This document shows positions 1 to 9,224 of a DNA stretch of 64,000 nucleotides, piece after piece. The position numbers and the translations under genes were made by a program. The stretch spans positions 186,001-250,000 of the forward strand of contig NZ_JADPKA010000001.1 of NCBI RefSeq assembly GCF_023073715.1, read 5' to 3'. The DNA is from Bradyrhizobium sp. 164 (GTDB taxonomy: Bacteria; Pseudomonadota; Alphaproteobacteria; Rhizobiales; Xanthobacteraceae). The notes below the pieces were generated by a model that was given only the letters and a program-made list of their open reading frames with translations, made no database searches and was not told the origin of the DNA. Position 1 is the stretch's first letter. Each line of letters starts with the position of its first letter.

Positions 1-3000
1 TAGGTGCCGAAGATGGCACGCTCGGCAAACCAGCGTTGCGCCTCCAGCGGCTGCGCCAGCACGTTGCGCTGCAGGCAGCTGTAGGTCTCCAGCGCCAGCC
101 CGGTGGCCGACAGGATCTGCTTGGACCGGCTGAACTGGTAGCCGCCTTTCTCAATGGCCGGCGTGTGCGACTTCGGCGGCTTCATCGAGGCGATGCCGCG
201 CGCCTGCAGCTGCGCGTCGAACTGGCGCACATGCTCGTAAAGGCGAGGCCGGTCGCCGATGATGACGACGGTGTCGCCGTCAAAATCGCCGTCGAGCTTT
301 TTTTGTTCGGCGCTCGGAACCGCAACCAAAGAGCCGAGCGCGAACACCTCCGTCGCCTGCAGGATGCCGACGCACTCGAGCGCGGTGTCGGCCTTGACCC
401 GGTCCTTTTCCTCCAGCCAGCGCGAATGGCACTTTACGTCCTCGGCAGACATCACCACCCCGCGCTCGGCGAAGTCCGCCGCCCACATTTCGTCGGGCAC
501 AACGATCAAGATGCCTTTGGCAAAGAAGGTCGGATCGTCGGCGGTAAGCCCAGCCCGCGACCTGTGCGCGACATTGAAGCTGTATTGGAAGGCCACGCAC
601 CGATCCAGGAACGCCGCGGTCCGATCGCCATCGCGCGCCGACCTGATCCGGTCGGCGGCGAACGGGCGCAGGTTGGGCTTGTCATAGGGGGAGCGTCCGA
701 CAAGCACGCCAGCGTCACGGGTCAAGGTCTTGCTCTTGCCGGTCGGCACATGCAGGCATTCGTCGCTGGACGGCACGGCGATAGCGCCCGAACCCTCGAT
801 ATGCCCGCCCGTGACCGTCCGGAACAGCTCCTCGGCGGTGAGGCTTTGATGGGTTTCGAGCCAAGCCAGAGCCTTCTCGCGGGTCTCCTGTGCCACTTCG
901 ACGCTGCGCGGATAATGTTGCAGCGCCGAGGGCGGTACCGCCGATTGCCTATTATCGGCATAGGCAGGCATCCGCTCGGGAGCGCCGTGGCGAGCCCGGG
1001 CAATGGCCGGCATGCGCTCGGCCAGTGAGGCCCTGATGAAGCCGCAGCCGTCATGCGGCCGCAAGGCGATCTCGCCGTCTCGCCCCTCGAACCGGAAAGG
1101 ATGCGCTGCGCCTGCGGGGCGGTCGGGCAGAAGGGACAGCTTGAAGCACCCTTCCAGCGCATAATCATGCGGGCCAACGTCGGGGATGCCCGGCGGCGCG
1201 GCAAATCCGCGGCGCTGGGTATAGTAATAGGCTTCCTTGAACGGCGCCCAGGCCCGCGACAGCTGCTCAAAGGCCGTACCTGGAGCCGTCTCGGCATAGG
1301 GGATCGCCAAAAGCTTGCCGCCTGGGGCCTCTTCGGCCGCGACGGGCAGGTGAGAGGCAAGCTGGTTCAGGCTCTTTTGCCGCGGCTTCAGTTTGCTGCC
1401 GCCGAACAGGTCCATGCGGTAGGGCACGCCCTCCACGGCGAACGTGCTTGTCAGCTCGAAGTCAGTCGGAGGTTTCTTTAGCTGCACCGCCACCACCTTC
1501 ACCGCGCCCGAGGTCAAGCGGTGGAAAACAGAATAGCGCAACTCGGCGTCGCCGGCCAGCGGCCGGCCTTGCATGTCGACCACCGGCAGCCGCATCAGTC
1601 CGGCATCGCCTTGCGGCGGTCTCGGCTCGTGGTCCATGGCCTGAAGGACCCGATGGACATCGAAGCTGGCGGCTGCATGCTGGGCCTGGACCTTCGATGC
1701 GTTCTGCGCCATGAAGGTGTCGAGCGCTTCGAGCGGCTCCTTCGCCTCGATCTCGGCGATCACGTTCCAGCTCATGTAGGAAAGGTCGGCCTCGATAAGG
1801 GCGCGGGCACTGTCCAAGATCTGCCTGGTCTTGCCGTGCAGCTCTTCCCGCCTGGCCTGCAAGAGCTCGTCGCCGTCGACATAGGGCCGCCGGTAGAGCG
1901 TCTCCAGCACCGCCCGGGTCTTGAGCACCTGATAGATCGAAAGCCCCAGGCAGCGGCTTGCATTGGCGCCGCTGGTGCGCTCGGCCTGGCCTGGCTTGAG
2001 ATGGGCATCGATCTTGTGTTCGACCACCGGCTGGATGGCGTTGAGCAGGTTCAGCGCCGACCTGCGGTGCCAGCGCAACACCGGCTTCGGGCTGCGAGCC
2101 AGTGGCAGCAGGGAGGCGCAAAGATTGCCCATCGTCTCGAGGTTGTTGTCGAGCTTAAACCCGGGAGCGGCACGTAACACCTCGAGCCTGTCCAGCCCCG
2201 GCTGTGCCAGCGCACCGAGATCGTCCAACAATTGCGCCTTGCCCAACGCCTTGAATATACTCGCGATGGAATGGACATCGGCCTGCTGCAGCCGATCCTC
2301 GGCATATTGGAGGTAGTGCGCCAGCTGATGCAGCCGGTCCTTCAGCAAGGCGGGTTCGGCGACTTCGCCGGCGGTCTCTCCCCCCTGGATACCCCCGCGA
2401 CAGACCGTTGGCGATCCTAGCTAGCGCAGGCGTGCTGAAAGTGCTGAAGCGACGGCCCTTGGAGCTGAGCTCGCCGGCGATGGCAACGATCGCCTCGCGT
2501 GCTTTTTCTTCTTCCGGCCACTTGCCGAAACCGTTCACCAGATTGGCCAATTCTTGATCCGAGAATCCGTCGAGATTGCCGGCCCGGGCAACCACCGCGC
2601 CGGCGATGGCAACCGTCGCTTCACGCGTCTCCTGCTGGTCCGGCCATCTGCTGAAGCCGTTCACCAGGGCCGCCAAGGCCTGCGGATCAAAATGGGAGAG
2701 CTTGCCGCTACGCACCTCACCAGCGATTGCGACTGTGGCCTTGCGACAATCCGGCTCGTCCGGCCACTTGCTGAAACCGTTCACCAAGTTCGTCAGGTGC
2801 TGCGGTTCAAAATGGGAGAGCTCGCCGGGACGCACCTCACCAGCGATTGCGACTGTGGCCTTACGACAACCGGGCTCGTCGGGCCAGTTGCTGAAACTGT
2901 TCACCAGGTTCGCCAAGCGCTGCGGTTCAAAATGGGAGAGCTCGCCGGGACGCACCTCACCGGCGATTGCGATTGAGGCCTCACGACAACCGGGCTCGTC

Positions 3001-3912
3001 AGGCCACTTGCTGAAATCGTTTACCAGATACGCCAGCTCCTGCGGCTTGCAGTCGGATAGGTTGCGGGAAAGCATCTCACGGGCGATCGCAGCTCCCGCC
3101 TGTCGACAGGAGCGTTCTTTCGGCCACTTGCTGAAGCTGTCTACCAGTAATGACAGATCTTGACCGTTCGGCTCCTCAAGCACCCTGTTTTCGCTGCAAT
3201 ACGACTTGGCGACTTTCGTCGTTGCTTCGCGGCCTTTAGTCGAGCCTGGGTGACGGCCAAATGAGAATGCGAAGAGCGAAAGCGCCCTCGGCTTCACCTT
3301 CTTGATTAGCTGGTAATCAAGCCGCGATACCTGTTCTGCCACGGCCTTACAAGCGCGTTGAATGGCCTGCAGCGCTTTACGAAGCTTTGCTTCAAGATCT
3401 ACACGTCTATGTCGCTTCAAGTCTGCAAGGTGCAGGTTGTATGCGCCCACCTCCATGGTGCGCTGCATTGCCAGTCCAGCCCTCTGTTTGGACGCGGATT
3501 GCTTCTGTGATGAGACCGCGCCTGATTGCGAGCTTCTGCCTCCTCCATCGATTCGCCATTGTTCATCGCCTGAACGCGATGAGCTTGCGCCCCCACATTG
3601 TACGCCGCGCTCCGACACTGAGAAAGGATCACCCCGCCTCCCACCGGCTGCCCATTGTGCAGCCGCGTGGATTTGATGTGAGCCACCGGAGCGATTGGCA
3701 AGCCCGTCACGGAAGACATCACTAGGACAAGACGCTGCGCGAGCAGAGGCCTTCTGAGGCCCCGCGTGCATCCGCCCCACGACAGAAGGATAGCTTTGGC
3801 TACCTTCTCCATCGCGCAGAGCGGGGTCAGGGCGAGACGCGCTCGCTCCACGGGTACCGTCGGCTTCAAAGCCTGAAATGTGCAGCTTCCCTATTCGGCC
3901 AATGCCCGTCAT
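1..3912 (-). pseudogene. SKWP-repeat type III effector (XopAD/RipS-like), frameshifted and cut by window edge
   Basis: The frame from 3912 to about 2386 encodes a polar N-terminus followed by tandem 40-residue units with the SKWP signature (FSKWPDEPGCR and variants). This matches the SKWP effector family of Ralstonia and Xanthomonas. At a run of six G (2380-2385) the open frame changes by +1. The new frame stays open from about 2380 to position 1 without a stop and reads family-like helical text such as LARSPKPVLRWHRR and ADLSYMSWNVIAEIEA. The two frames join smoothly if one G is removed, so this looks like a one-base insertion or a sequencing error. Positions 273-296 encode LDGDFDGD. The C-terminus is outside the window. 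The start at 3912 has no clear ribosome binding site, and later ATGs are possible. Delivery by the neighbouring T3SS is inferred from the family. Confidence 0.8.
2400..3170 (-). repeat. SKWP tandem repeats, about 120 bp per unit
   Basis: Six full units and part of a seventh lie in tandem, each 40-42 codons long and centred on F-S-K-W-P or a variant (SNWP, SRWP, GKWP). The units between about 2700 and 3000 are nearly identical at DNA level: the 20 bases at the start of each unit recur every 120 bp. This points to recent duplication or gene conversion. Outer units have diverged more. Helical repeats of this type usually form an alpha-solenoid surface. Confidence 0.85.
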
Positions 3913-4306
3913 GATAGCCCGCGATCAAATGGTCCGTGAGCTATGTATCGAGTCACAGTTCCCAATCGTAGTTTCGCAATACATTCGTGTCGCCCTGCCA
4001 AGGAGAGAGCCGAACAACGACGGAGCTTCTAATTCCGGTACTTCCTTCCATCGAGCGCTTCTGCAGTTACAGTGCCCAGTAAAAGACAACGCTTTGCGAA
4101 CTTCTGGTTCAGGACACTACCACTCTAGCCGCGACCAGCTGCGGTGCACCATCAAGCCCTGTGATGCGATCCCGGTGCGTTGCACCGCCTGAAACACCGT
4201 TCCCGATTGACTATTTGTGATACCCACTTTCTATCACCTCTTACGCAAACCACCTGCCACTGAATTGTCACTCGGCAACCGATAGGACCCCAGCCTTGAA
4301 TCGAGA
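3913..4306. other. intergenic, no gene supported
   Basis: This 394-bp stretch separates the effector gene from the LysR gene. I looked for a TtsI-type box (GTCAG...TCG..AGCT) on the minus strand upstream of 3912 and did not find a convincing one. No open frame here resembles a protein I know. Confidence 0.5.
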
Positions 4307-5230
4307 TCAAGGTGTCGTCATCAGCTCGCGTCCTGCAAGAGGTCTCGTTTGAAGCACTTTTCGCACCTGCGCAACCAGCAAGGCGCTCACGGCTTCGGCG
4401 GCGGGACCGAGGTCGCCAGAAGAGATGAGGCAAGCTGTCATATGGACCGGTGGATCTATCGCGAAGGGCCTCAAATCTTCGTCGCCTGGAATATCGGGAA
4501 TTTCGCCCTTGGGCAGGATCGCATTTGCGAGACCCGCCCTGACCAAAGAGAGCGCACTGGCGAAGGTGTCGACTTCTGCGATGCAGTTCGGCATCACGCC
4601 GGCCGCTTCAAACGTCCGATCTAATACATCGCGAATTGTGCTTGGGCGCGTCGGCAATACAAGAGGGAGTTCGGCCAATTCCTCAACCGAAATGGCGCGA
4701 GCGGCTTCCCCTGTATCGGGAGGACGTACCAGATGGAGTCGCTGTTGAAAGAGTGACTGGCGAGTAACACCTGAAGTGGGTTCATCCTCAAGCACAGCGC
4801 AGATATCAAGCGCGCGTGATACGATGAGCGGCTTCATCTGAAGAGAGTCACCCGCAACAAGATGAAGGCGCACTTTTGGAAGCACTGTCCGGCTGGCTTC
4901 CATCAGGAGGCGGGCGAACGAAGCGGCGAGCGCGGAGGACATGCCGAGCCTTACAACACCCTCCGGTTCTCCTGCCTTAGAGCGGATGATGCTGCGCAGT
5001 TGGTCAACCTGCTGAAGAATGGACGTGGCCTCACGATAAAAGACCTTGCCCTCGCGGGTCGGGCGAATGCCGCGAACGCTACGGTGCAGCAGCGCGACGC
5101 CAAGCTCGGCTTCCAAGGCAGCCATCTGCTGACTCAGGGCCGGCTGCGCCACGTGGATTGTCGCCGCTGCTTGGCAAAAACTACCAGCATCCACGATGCC
5201 CGTGAAATATCGGAGATGACGTAGTTGCAT
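4307..5230 (-). CDS. LysR-family transcriptional regulator
   Basis: The protein of about 307 residues has the LysR N-terminal helix-turn-helix (MQLRHLRYFTGIVDAGSF, then AATIHVAQPALSQQMAALE). A linker helix and a two-lobed co-inducer domain follow, with motifs such as LPLVLPTRPSTIRDVLD and LVRAGLANAILP. This layout is typical of the CysB/Nac/BenM-like group. The ATG at 5230 gives the usual LysR start; an ATG at 5245 would add five residues, and neither has a clear ribosome binding site. It lies directly downstream of sctF on the same strand, so it could be co-transcribed with the sctV block or have its own promoter in the 23-bp gap. Its ligand and targets are unknown. Control of the T3SS is possible but is only inferred from position. 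Confidence 0.85.
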   Translation of the reverse strand: MQLRHLRYFTGIVDAGSFCQAAATIHVAQPALSQQMAALEAELGVALLHRSVRGIRPTREGKVFYREATSILQQVDQLRSIIRSKAGEPEGVVRLGMSSALAASFARLLMEASRTVLPKVRLHLVAGDSLQMKPLIVSRALDICAVLEDEPTSGVTRQSLFQQRLHLVRPPDTGEAARAISVEELAELPLVLPTRPSTIRDVLDRTFEAAGVMPNCIAEVDTFASALSLVRAGLANAILPKGEIPDIPGDEDLRPFAIDPPVHMTACLISSGDLGPAAEAVSALLVAQVRKVLQTRPLAGRELMTTP

Positions 5231-5268
5231 AAAGCTGGAAGACATAGCAGCCTAGAATCGTTCGTAGC

Positions 5269-5487
5269 TCAGGCGATATTCCGGATAATACCATTCAGCG
5301 CTTCGTGAACCGCTTTGATAACGGTCGAATTCAGACTCAAGAGTGTAGTGTGTGTGTTCATTGAGAGCTGAAGCTTGAGCTGATCCATGGTGTCGTCCGG
5401 GTTCATGGTCGCCACGTGACTTCTTAGGCTGCGTTCCGATGCCGCAACAGATCTGCCAAGGGAGCCGCTTATAGTCCTAAAATCCAC
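5269..5487 (-). CDS. sctF: T3SS needle subunit, SctF-like
   Basis: This 72-residue protein starts with GTG two bases after the preceding gene; GAGAGG upstream can act as ribosome binding site. The C-terminal half (LQLSMNTHTTLLSLNSTVIK, ending in GIIRNIA) follows the pattern of needle subunits such as PrgI and YscF, with an amphipathic helix, a short turn region and a conserved hydrophobic tail. Length also fits (70-85 residues). Needle subunits polymerise outside the cell into the hollow conduit. In rhizobia the equivalent position is held by NopA, so this may be its counterpart. The order sctD, small gene, sctF supports the call. Confidence 0.75.
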   Translation of the reverse strand: MDFRTISGSLGRSVAASERSLRSHVATMNPDDTMDQLKLQLSMNTHTTLLSLNSTVIKAVHEALNGIIRNIA

Positions 5488-5488
5488 C

Positions 5489-5743
5489 TTACCTCTCCAA
5501 GCCAGAGGATAGACCGCCGTGGTGGCGCATCCATGTTAAATTAACAACGTCTGTTGCGGCATCTATTGCGTCAAGCAATGTGCACAACGCGTCGAAATGA
5601 TGCCGCGTGACGCCGCCATCCATGTCACGTTTCAACGATTGTCTCCAACTCTCGAACTCTCTCTCGACGGCGGATAACTCCGCGCCGTCGACGTCATCTA
5701 CCAGCTGTTTCTGCAGCTCAAGATTGACTAGATGCTCGCTCAC
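5489..5743 (-). CDS. small T3SS protein, probable SctE/YscE-like needle chaperone
   Basis: The 84-residue helical protein begins with GTG at 5743, overlapping the TGA of sctD (GTGA). A strong AGGAGG lies seven bases upstream and decides this start over an ATG at 5767. It is rich in charged helical residues (LVNLELQKQLVDDVD; VEREFESWRQSLKRDMDGG) and has no signal peptide or membrane segment. Small acidic helical proteins between sctD and the needle gene are usually members of the YscE/SsaE/EscE group, which with a TPR protein of the YscG group keep the needle subunit monomeric in the cytoplasm. A YscG-like candidate lies at 16208-16588. In other rhizobia the nopC gene is found near this place, so NopC is the main alternative. 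Confidence 0.5.
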   Translation of the reverse strand: MSEHLVNLELQKQLVDDVDGAELSAVEREFESWRQSLKRDMDGGVTRHHFDALCTLLDAIDAATDVVNLTWMRHHGGLSSGLER

Positions 5744-7122
5744 AGTTGATCCTCCTCTGCTATCCATTCCGGCTTGTTCGGGTAGGGAACGTGCACGTCG
5801 GCCTCTCCGACACGCACAAGCATTCCGTCACGATCGATGACAATGATCTTGCCGAAATGATCGATATTGTCGCCGACTTTCAGGCGTGTTCCGTTCTGAA
5901 CTACGATAAACGGAGACCGGCCGAGGTTCACGCCTCTCGCTATCGGCAACACCACTGGCGAACAGTGTGCCTCGAGCCGAATGTGAGGCGCGAACTTCTT
6001 CTCGAAGTGGGAGGCAACGGTCTTCCATTCGCTATAGGCACTTGGGGTAAGCGTCCCAGAAACGAGGATGACGTCTGGCTTCACCACGATGCGAATGGAA
6101 CGACGGAGTTCCGCTGTCGTCGCTGTCTCTAGAAAGGTTCGTGCGCGGTCCGGCGTTGCGATTGTGTCATCAATTGTGCGGACTCCGGGAACATCCTGCT
6201 GCAGGTGACGAAGGGCCGCTTTGACGGTTGCATCACTCGAGCCATATCCGGCTATCGATATCTCTCCGGCGCTTCCCACGCGAATACTCCCCTCGATGCC
6301 GAATGCCTGCATTACCGTGGTTGACAGGTCGATGATCTTTGCATCAGACGGGGCGGTGGCCGTCGCCGGTTTCGGTGTTACCTCTGCAGTTAGCCCGACG
6401 TCGCGCAGGGCTGATTTGATCCTTGTAACCTCTCCAGGTCGCAAGTCGCCGTCGATGATCAGGTTATCGTCGGAAAGCGCGATGCTGACGTCGCGTCCGA
6501 CATTCAAATCGCGAAGGACGTTCCTGGCAATCTTGATCGCGTCAGCATCCGGAACGGCGGCCGGGGTGAAAGAGGACGCAACCCACCCCACCCCGGCACA
6601 AGCTCCATAGACGATGACCAGAAGGCCGCAAGCGGCCGCGCCAAGCCGAAATGGCCGAGGCATCGAGTTCACCACAAGACGAGTTTCTCGCCCCCTGGGC
6701 GCCGCTCCTTCGAGACCTGGGGGGGCATGCTCGGCGTGCAACCTTCTGCGCTCGACCGAGGAGTCCATATCGGGAAAGCTACCATCAGTTGGGCCGATAC
6801 TGAAAATCGTCCGCCCAACCTGAACCGGAGTGAGTGGATCGAGGGTCGTCGGGCACTCTGTTGGACAATCACTACCGCCGATGAGCACACCCGGTGCCAG
6901 TGCGGTGATCTGGATTCGCCCTGCCTCGACGGCGATGCGAAGATGTGAGGCAATCAGTTCCGGATCTGCGAAGGTAAGGTCGTCAGCGTCGTCGCTGCCG
7001 ATTAGCCAGACTCCTTCGCTGAGCGATGTCTCGGCCCCCTTGTTGGGGCCAGACAGGATCCGTAAGATCAGTTGGCCCTGATCACCCGTCAGAACATCTT
7101 GCGCTACGTTCGCGTTTCTCAT
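5740..7122 (-). CDS. sctD: T3SS inner-membrane ring protein SctD
   Basis: The 460-residue protein has a cytoplasmic forkhead-associated-like domain at about 15-115 (GVWLIGSDDADDLTFADPEL), a single membrane helix near 165-190 (LGAAACGLLVIVYGACAGV), and a periplasmic part with ring-building modules (LNVGRDVSIALSDDNLIIDG; GSIRVGSAGEISIAGYGSS). This is the order seen in SctD (YscD, PrgH, EscD). SctD forms the outer of the two inner-membrane rings and surrounds SctJ. It overlaps sctV at its start (ATGA) and the next small gene at its end, so the block is translationally coupled. The rhizobial homologue in NGR234 is, as I recall, y4yQ. Confidence 0.85.
   Translation of the reverse strand: MRNANVAQDVLTGDQGQLILRILSGPNKGAETSLSEGVWLIGSDDADDLTFADPELIASHLRIAVEAGRIQITALAPGVLIGGSDCPTECPTTLDPLTPVQVGRTIFSIGPTDGSFPDMDSSVERRRLHAEHAPPGLEGAAPRGRETRLVVNSMPRPFRLGAAACGLLVIVYGACAGVGWVASSFTPAAVPDADAIKIARNVLRDLNVGRDVSIALSDDNLIIDGDLRPGEVTRIKSALRDVGLTAEVTPKPATATAPSDAKIIDLSTTVMQAFGIEGSIRVGSAGEISIAGYGSSDATVKAALRHLQQDVPGVRTIDDTIATPDRARTFLETATTAELRRSIRIVVKPDVILVSGTLTPSAYSEWKTVASHFEKKFAPHIRLEAHCSPVVLPIARGVNLGRSPFIVVQNGTRLKVGDNIDHFGKIIVIDRDGMLVRVGEADVHVPYPNKPEWIAEEDQL
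5751..5757 (-). promoter_or_regulatory. strong ribosome binding site for GTG-started small gene
   Basis: The minus strand reads GAGGAGG seven bases before the GTG at 5743. It lies inside the end of sctD and explains how the small gene is started by coupling as sctD translation ends. Confidence 0.7.
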
Positions 7123-9224
7123 TGCAGCGATATCCGTCCCAATGGCTGTATGGAGATTTCGGGGGGAAGCTCCTGATAGGATAGCACTGGCAGTCCGTAG
7201 AAGTCGGTTTCGATGACCTTGCGTAGGTACCGACGTATATCCATCGAAGTCAGCAGCACCGGCTTGTGCGGCTGCTGGTTAAGGTCGCCGATAGCTTCTC
7301 GTATTGCGTCAATGATCTGACCTGTTGTTCGCGCGTCAAGGGCGAGATAACTGCCGGCGGAAGTCTGCCGAATGGCATTTCGCAGCGTATCTTCCACTTC
7401 TGGCGTGAGAAGGTAGGCCGGCAGCAGGTTCATGCCGATACAATACGGAATGCAGATTTGCCTCCTCAGCGCACAGCGCACATGCTCGGTCAGCAGGACA
7501 ACGTCTCTTTCGTTCTGTGCCCGTTCGACCAGTGCGGCGAGGATGGTGCGCATGTTACGCAGTGAAACCTCCTCCGCGATCAGTCGTTGAAAGACCTCTG
7601 CAATCTTCTGCAGAGGGGCTGAGCGGAGTACTTCCTTTACGAGTTCCGGCGACCACACCTCGATGCGATTCAAAAGAGTTTTTGTTTCCTGGATGCCGAC
7701 AAACTCGGCAGCATGCCTGCGCAGGATTTGACCGGTTTGGTAGCTAAGTATCTGCACCGATTCCAGGAAACGGATGCTGGCAGCTCGTAATGATTCGCGA
7801 TGTATGGCGTCCACCCAGACCGTCTCGATCTGAGAAAGGAAAGATTTGTCCAGAACATACGGAATGCCCACAAGATCGAGGTTCTCAGGAGTATCGCGCG
7901 CCAAAAGATGTTGCGACCGCAGTCGCCCTTCGCCGCATGGTATTTCATTTACCATGATGACATACGCTCCATCCTTGCAGGTGTCGTTCACCCGCACACT
8001 GATCGCTGGAAGAGGGACCCCGAGCTCAAGAAGGAGCGCGTGCCGTTCTGCATCCAATGCTTTCGTTAGCAGATCAGGAGGGATGGCCGCCTGAATGTCG
8101 TGACCAATGTCGATCATCAGCGGCACAGTGAACGTGATGCCATTGTCGTCGGCTCCATCAGCCCCGGCGGTCGGCTCGTCCGAGGCCCTTAAGCGCGCTC
8201 CCCCTGTCACCGAGTAGCGACGCATTGCCGGTGTGGCCAGCCGCCGATTACGCTGTAATTGCCAGCCACCACCTCCGACTACAACCGCGAGGATCATGAA
8301 GATTCCCGTCGGAAAGCCAGGGACGAACGAAAAGAGGAAGAGAATGAATGACCCGACAATCAGCGCACGCGGTTGTGCGATAACCTCGTTGCCGATTTCG
8401 TTACCCAGATCCACACCGTTATCTTCGTCACTAACCCTCGTAACGATAAATCCCGCTGTAATCGCCGTGAAGAGAGCCGGTATCTGACCGACGAGCCCGT
8501 CTCCGATGGTCAGGATCGCATAGACCTCAAGCGCCTCGTACAATCCCATCTGCTTTTGAAACGAACCAATTGCGATTCCACCTATGATATTCACGGCAAT
8601 ACTGATCAGCCCTGCGATGGCGTCACCCTTGAGAAACTTCATGGCGCCGTCCAGGGCACCGTACAGCTGGCTCTCGCGCTCAATCGCAACGCGTCGTCGA
8701 CTTGCTTCTCGGATATCTATACTGCCGGCACGCAAGTCCCCGTCAACGCTCATTTGCTTGCCCGGCATGGAATCCAGAGAAAACCGTGCAGCAACCTCCG
8801 CCACACGCTCAGATCCCTTGGTGATGACGACAAACTGAACGATTGTCATGATCAAAAAAGTCACCGCGCCCACCACGAGATTGCCAGCTACGACGAAGTC
8901 CCCGAAGGTCTTGATGATTTGGCCGGCGTCCGCATGAAGCAAGATAGTGCGTGTCGCGGCGATGCCAAGCGACAGCCGAAATAGTGTCGTCACCAGGAGC
9001 ACTGACGGAAAGGAGACGAACGCAAGGGGGGATTTAATATAGACCGCGACCATCAGCAGGAGTGCCGAGATTCCCAGGTTGACGGCCTGTAGAACATCCA
9101 TGAGAACCGGCGGCAGTGGAATGATCATCATGAAGATGATCGTGATCAGTAGCGCCACCAGAACAATATCATTACGGCCGGACGCGACCGTTCCAACTCT
9201 GTCAAGAAACTTCACACTAACCAC
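7119..9224 (-). CDS. sctV: T3SS export gate protein SctV
   Basis: The 701-residue protein has the SctV/FlhA layout. About seven or eight membrane helices fill residues 20-330, with the conserved FHIPEP-region equivalents (KSPLAFVSFPSVLLVTTLFRLS and LDSMPGKQMSVDGDLRAG). A cytoplasmic domain follows to the C-terminus (IPCGEGRLRSQHLLARDTPE; PSEV-like YLLTPEVEDTLR). SctV forms a nonameric ring below the export channel and receives chaperone-substrate complexes. Full length (family 680-710). It is the first gene of the block sctV-sctD-sctE-sctF and overlaps sctD by four bases. The start at 9224 is an ATG followed by a typical N-terminus. Confidence 0.96.
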   Translation of the reverse strand: MVSVKFLDRVGTVASGRNDIVLVALLITIIFMMIIPLPPVLMDVLQAVNLGISALLLMVAVYIKSPLAFVSFPSVLLVTTLFRLSLGIAATRTILLHADAGQIIKTFGDFVVAGNLVVGAVTFLIMTIVQFVVITKGSERVAEVAARFSLDSMPGKQMSVDGDLRAGSIDIREASRRRVAIERESQLYGALDGAMKFLKGDAIAGLISIAVNIIGGIAIGSFQKQMGLYEALEVYAILTIGDGLVGQIPALFTAITAGFIVTRVSDEDNGVDLGNEIGNEVIAQPRALIVGSFILFLFSFVPGFPTGIFMILAVVVGGGGWQLQRNRRLATPAMRRYSVTGGARLRASDEPTAGADGADDNGITFTVPLMIDIGHDIQAAIPPDLLTKALDAERHALLLELGVPLPAISVRVNDTCKDGAYVIMVNEIPCGEGRLRSQHLLARDTPENLDLVGIPYVLDKSFLSQIETVWVDAIHRESLRAASIRFLESVQILSYQTGQILRRHAAEFVGIQETKTLLNRIEVWSPELVKEVLRSAPLQKIAEVFQRLIAEEVSLRNMRTILAALVERAQNERDVVLLTEHVRCALRRQICIPYCIGMNLLPAYLLTPEVEDTLRNAIRQTSAGSYLALDARTTGQIIDAIREAIGDLNQQPHKPVLLTSMDIRRYLRKVIETDFYGLPVLSYQELPPEISIQPLGRISLQ

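Noticed and set aside
36..1028. Long plus-strand frame opposite the giant effector
   Set aside because: It is a shadow of the minus-strand effector frame; the minus strand reads recognisable family text and the plus strand does not.
2376..2390. Programmed frameshift in the effector
   Set aside because: The tract lacks a slippery heptamer suited to a +1 shift or a visible stimulator; a one-base insertion is simpler.
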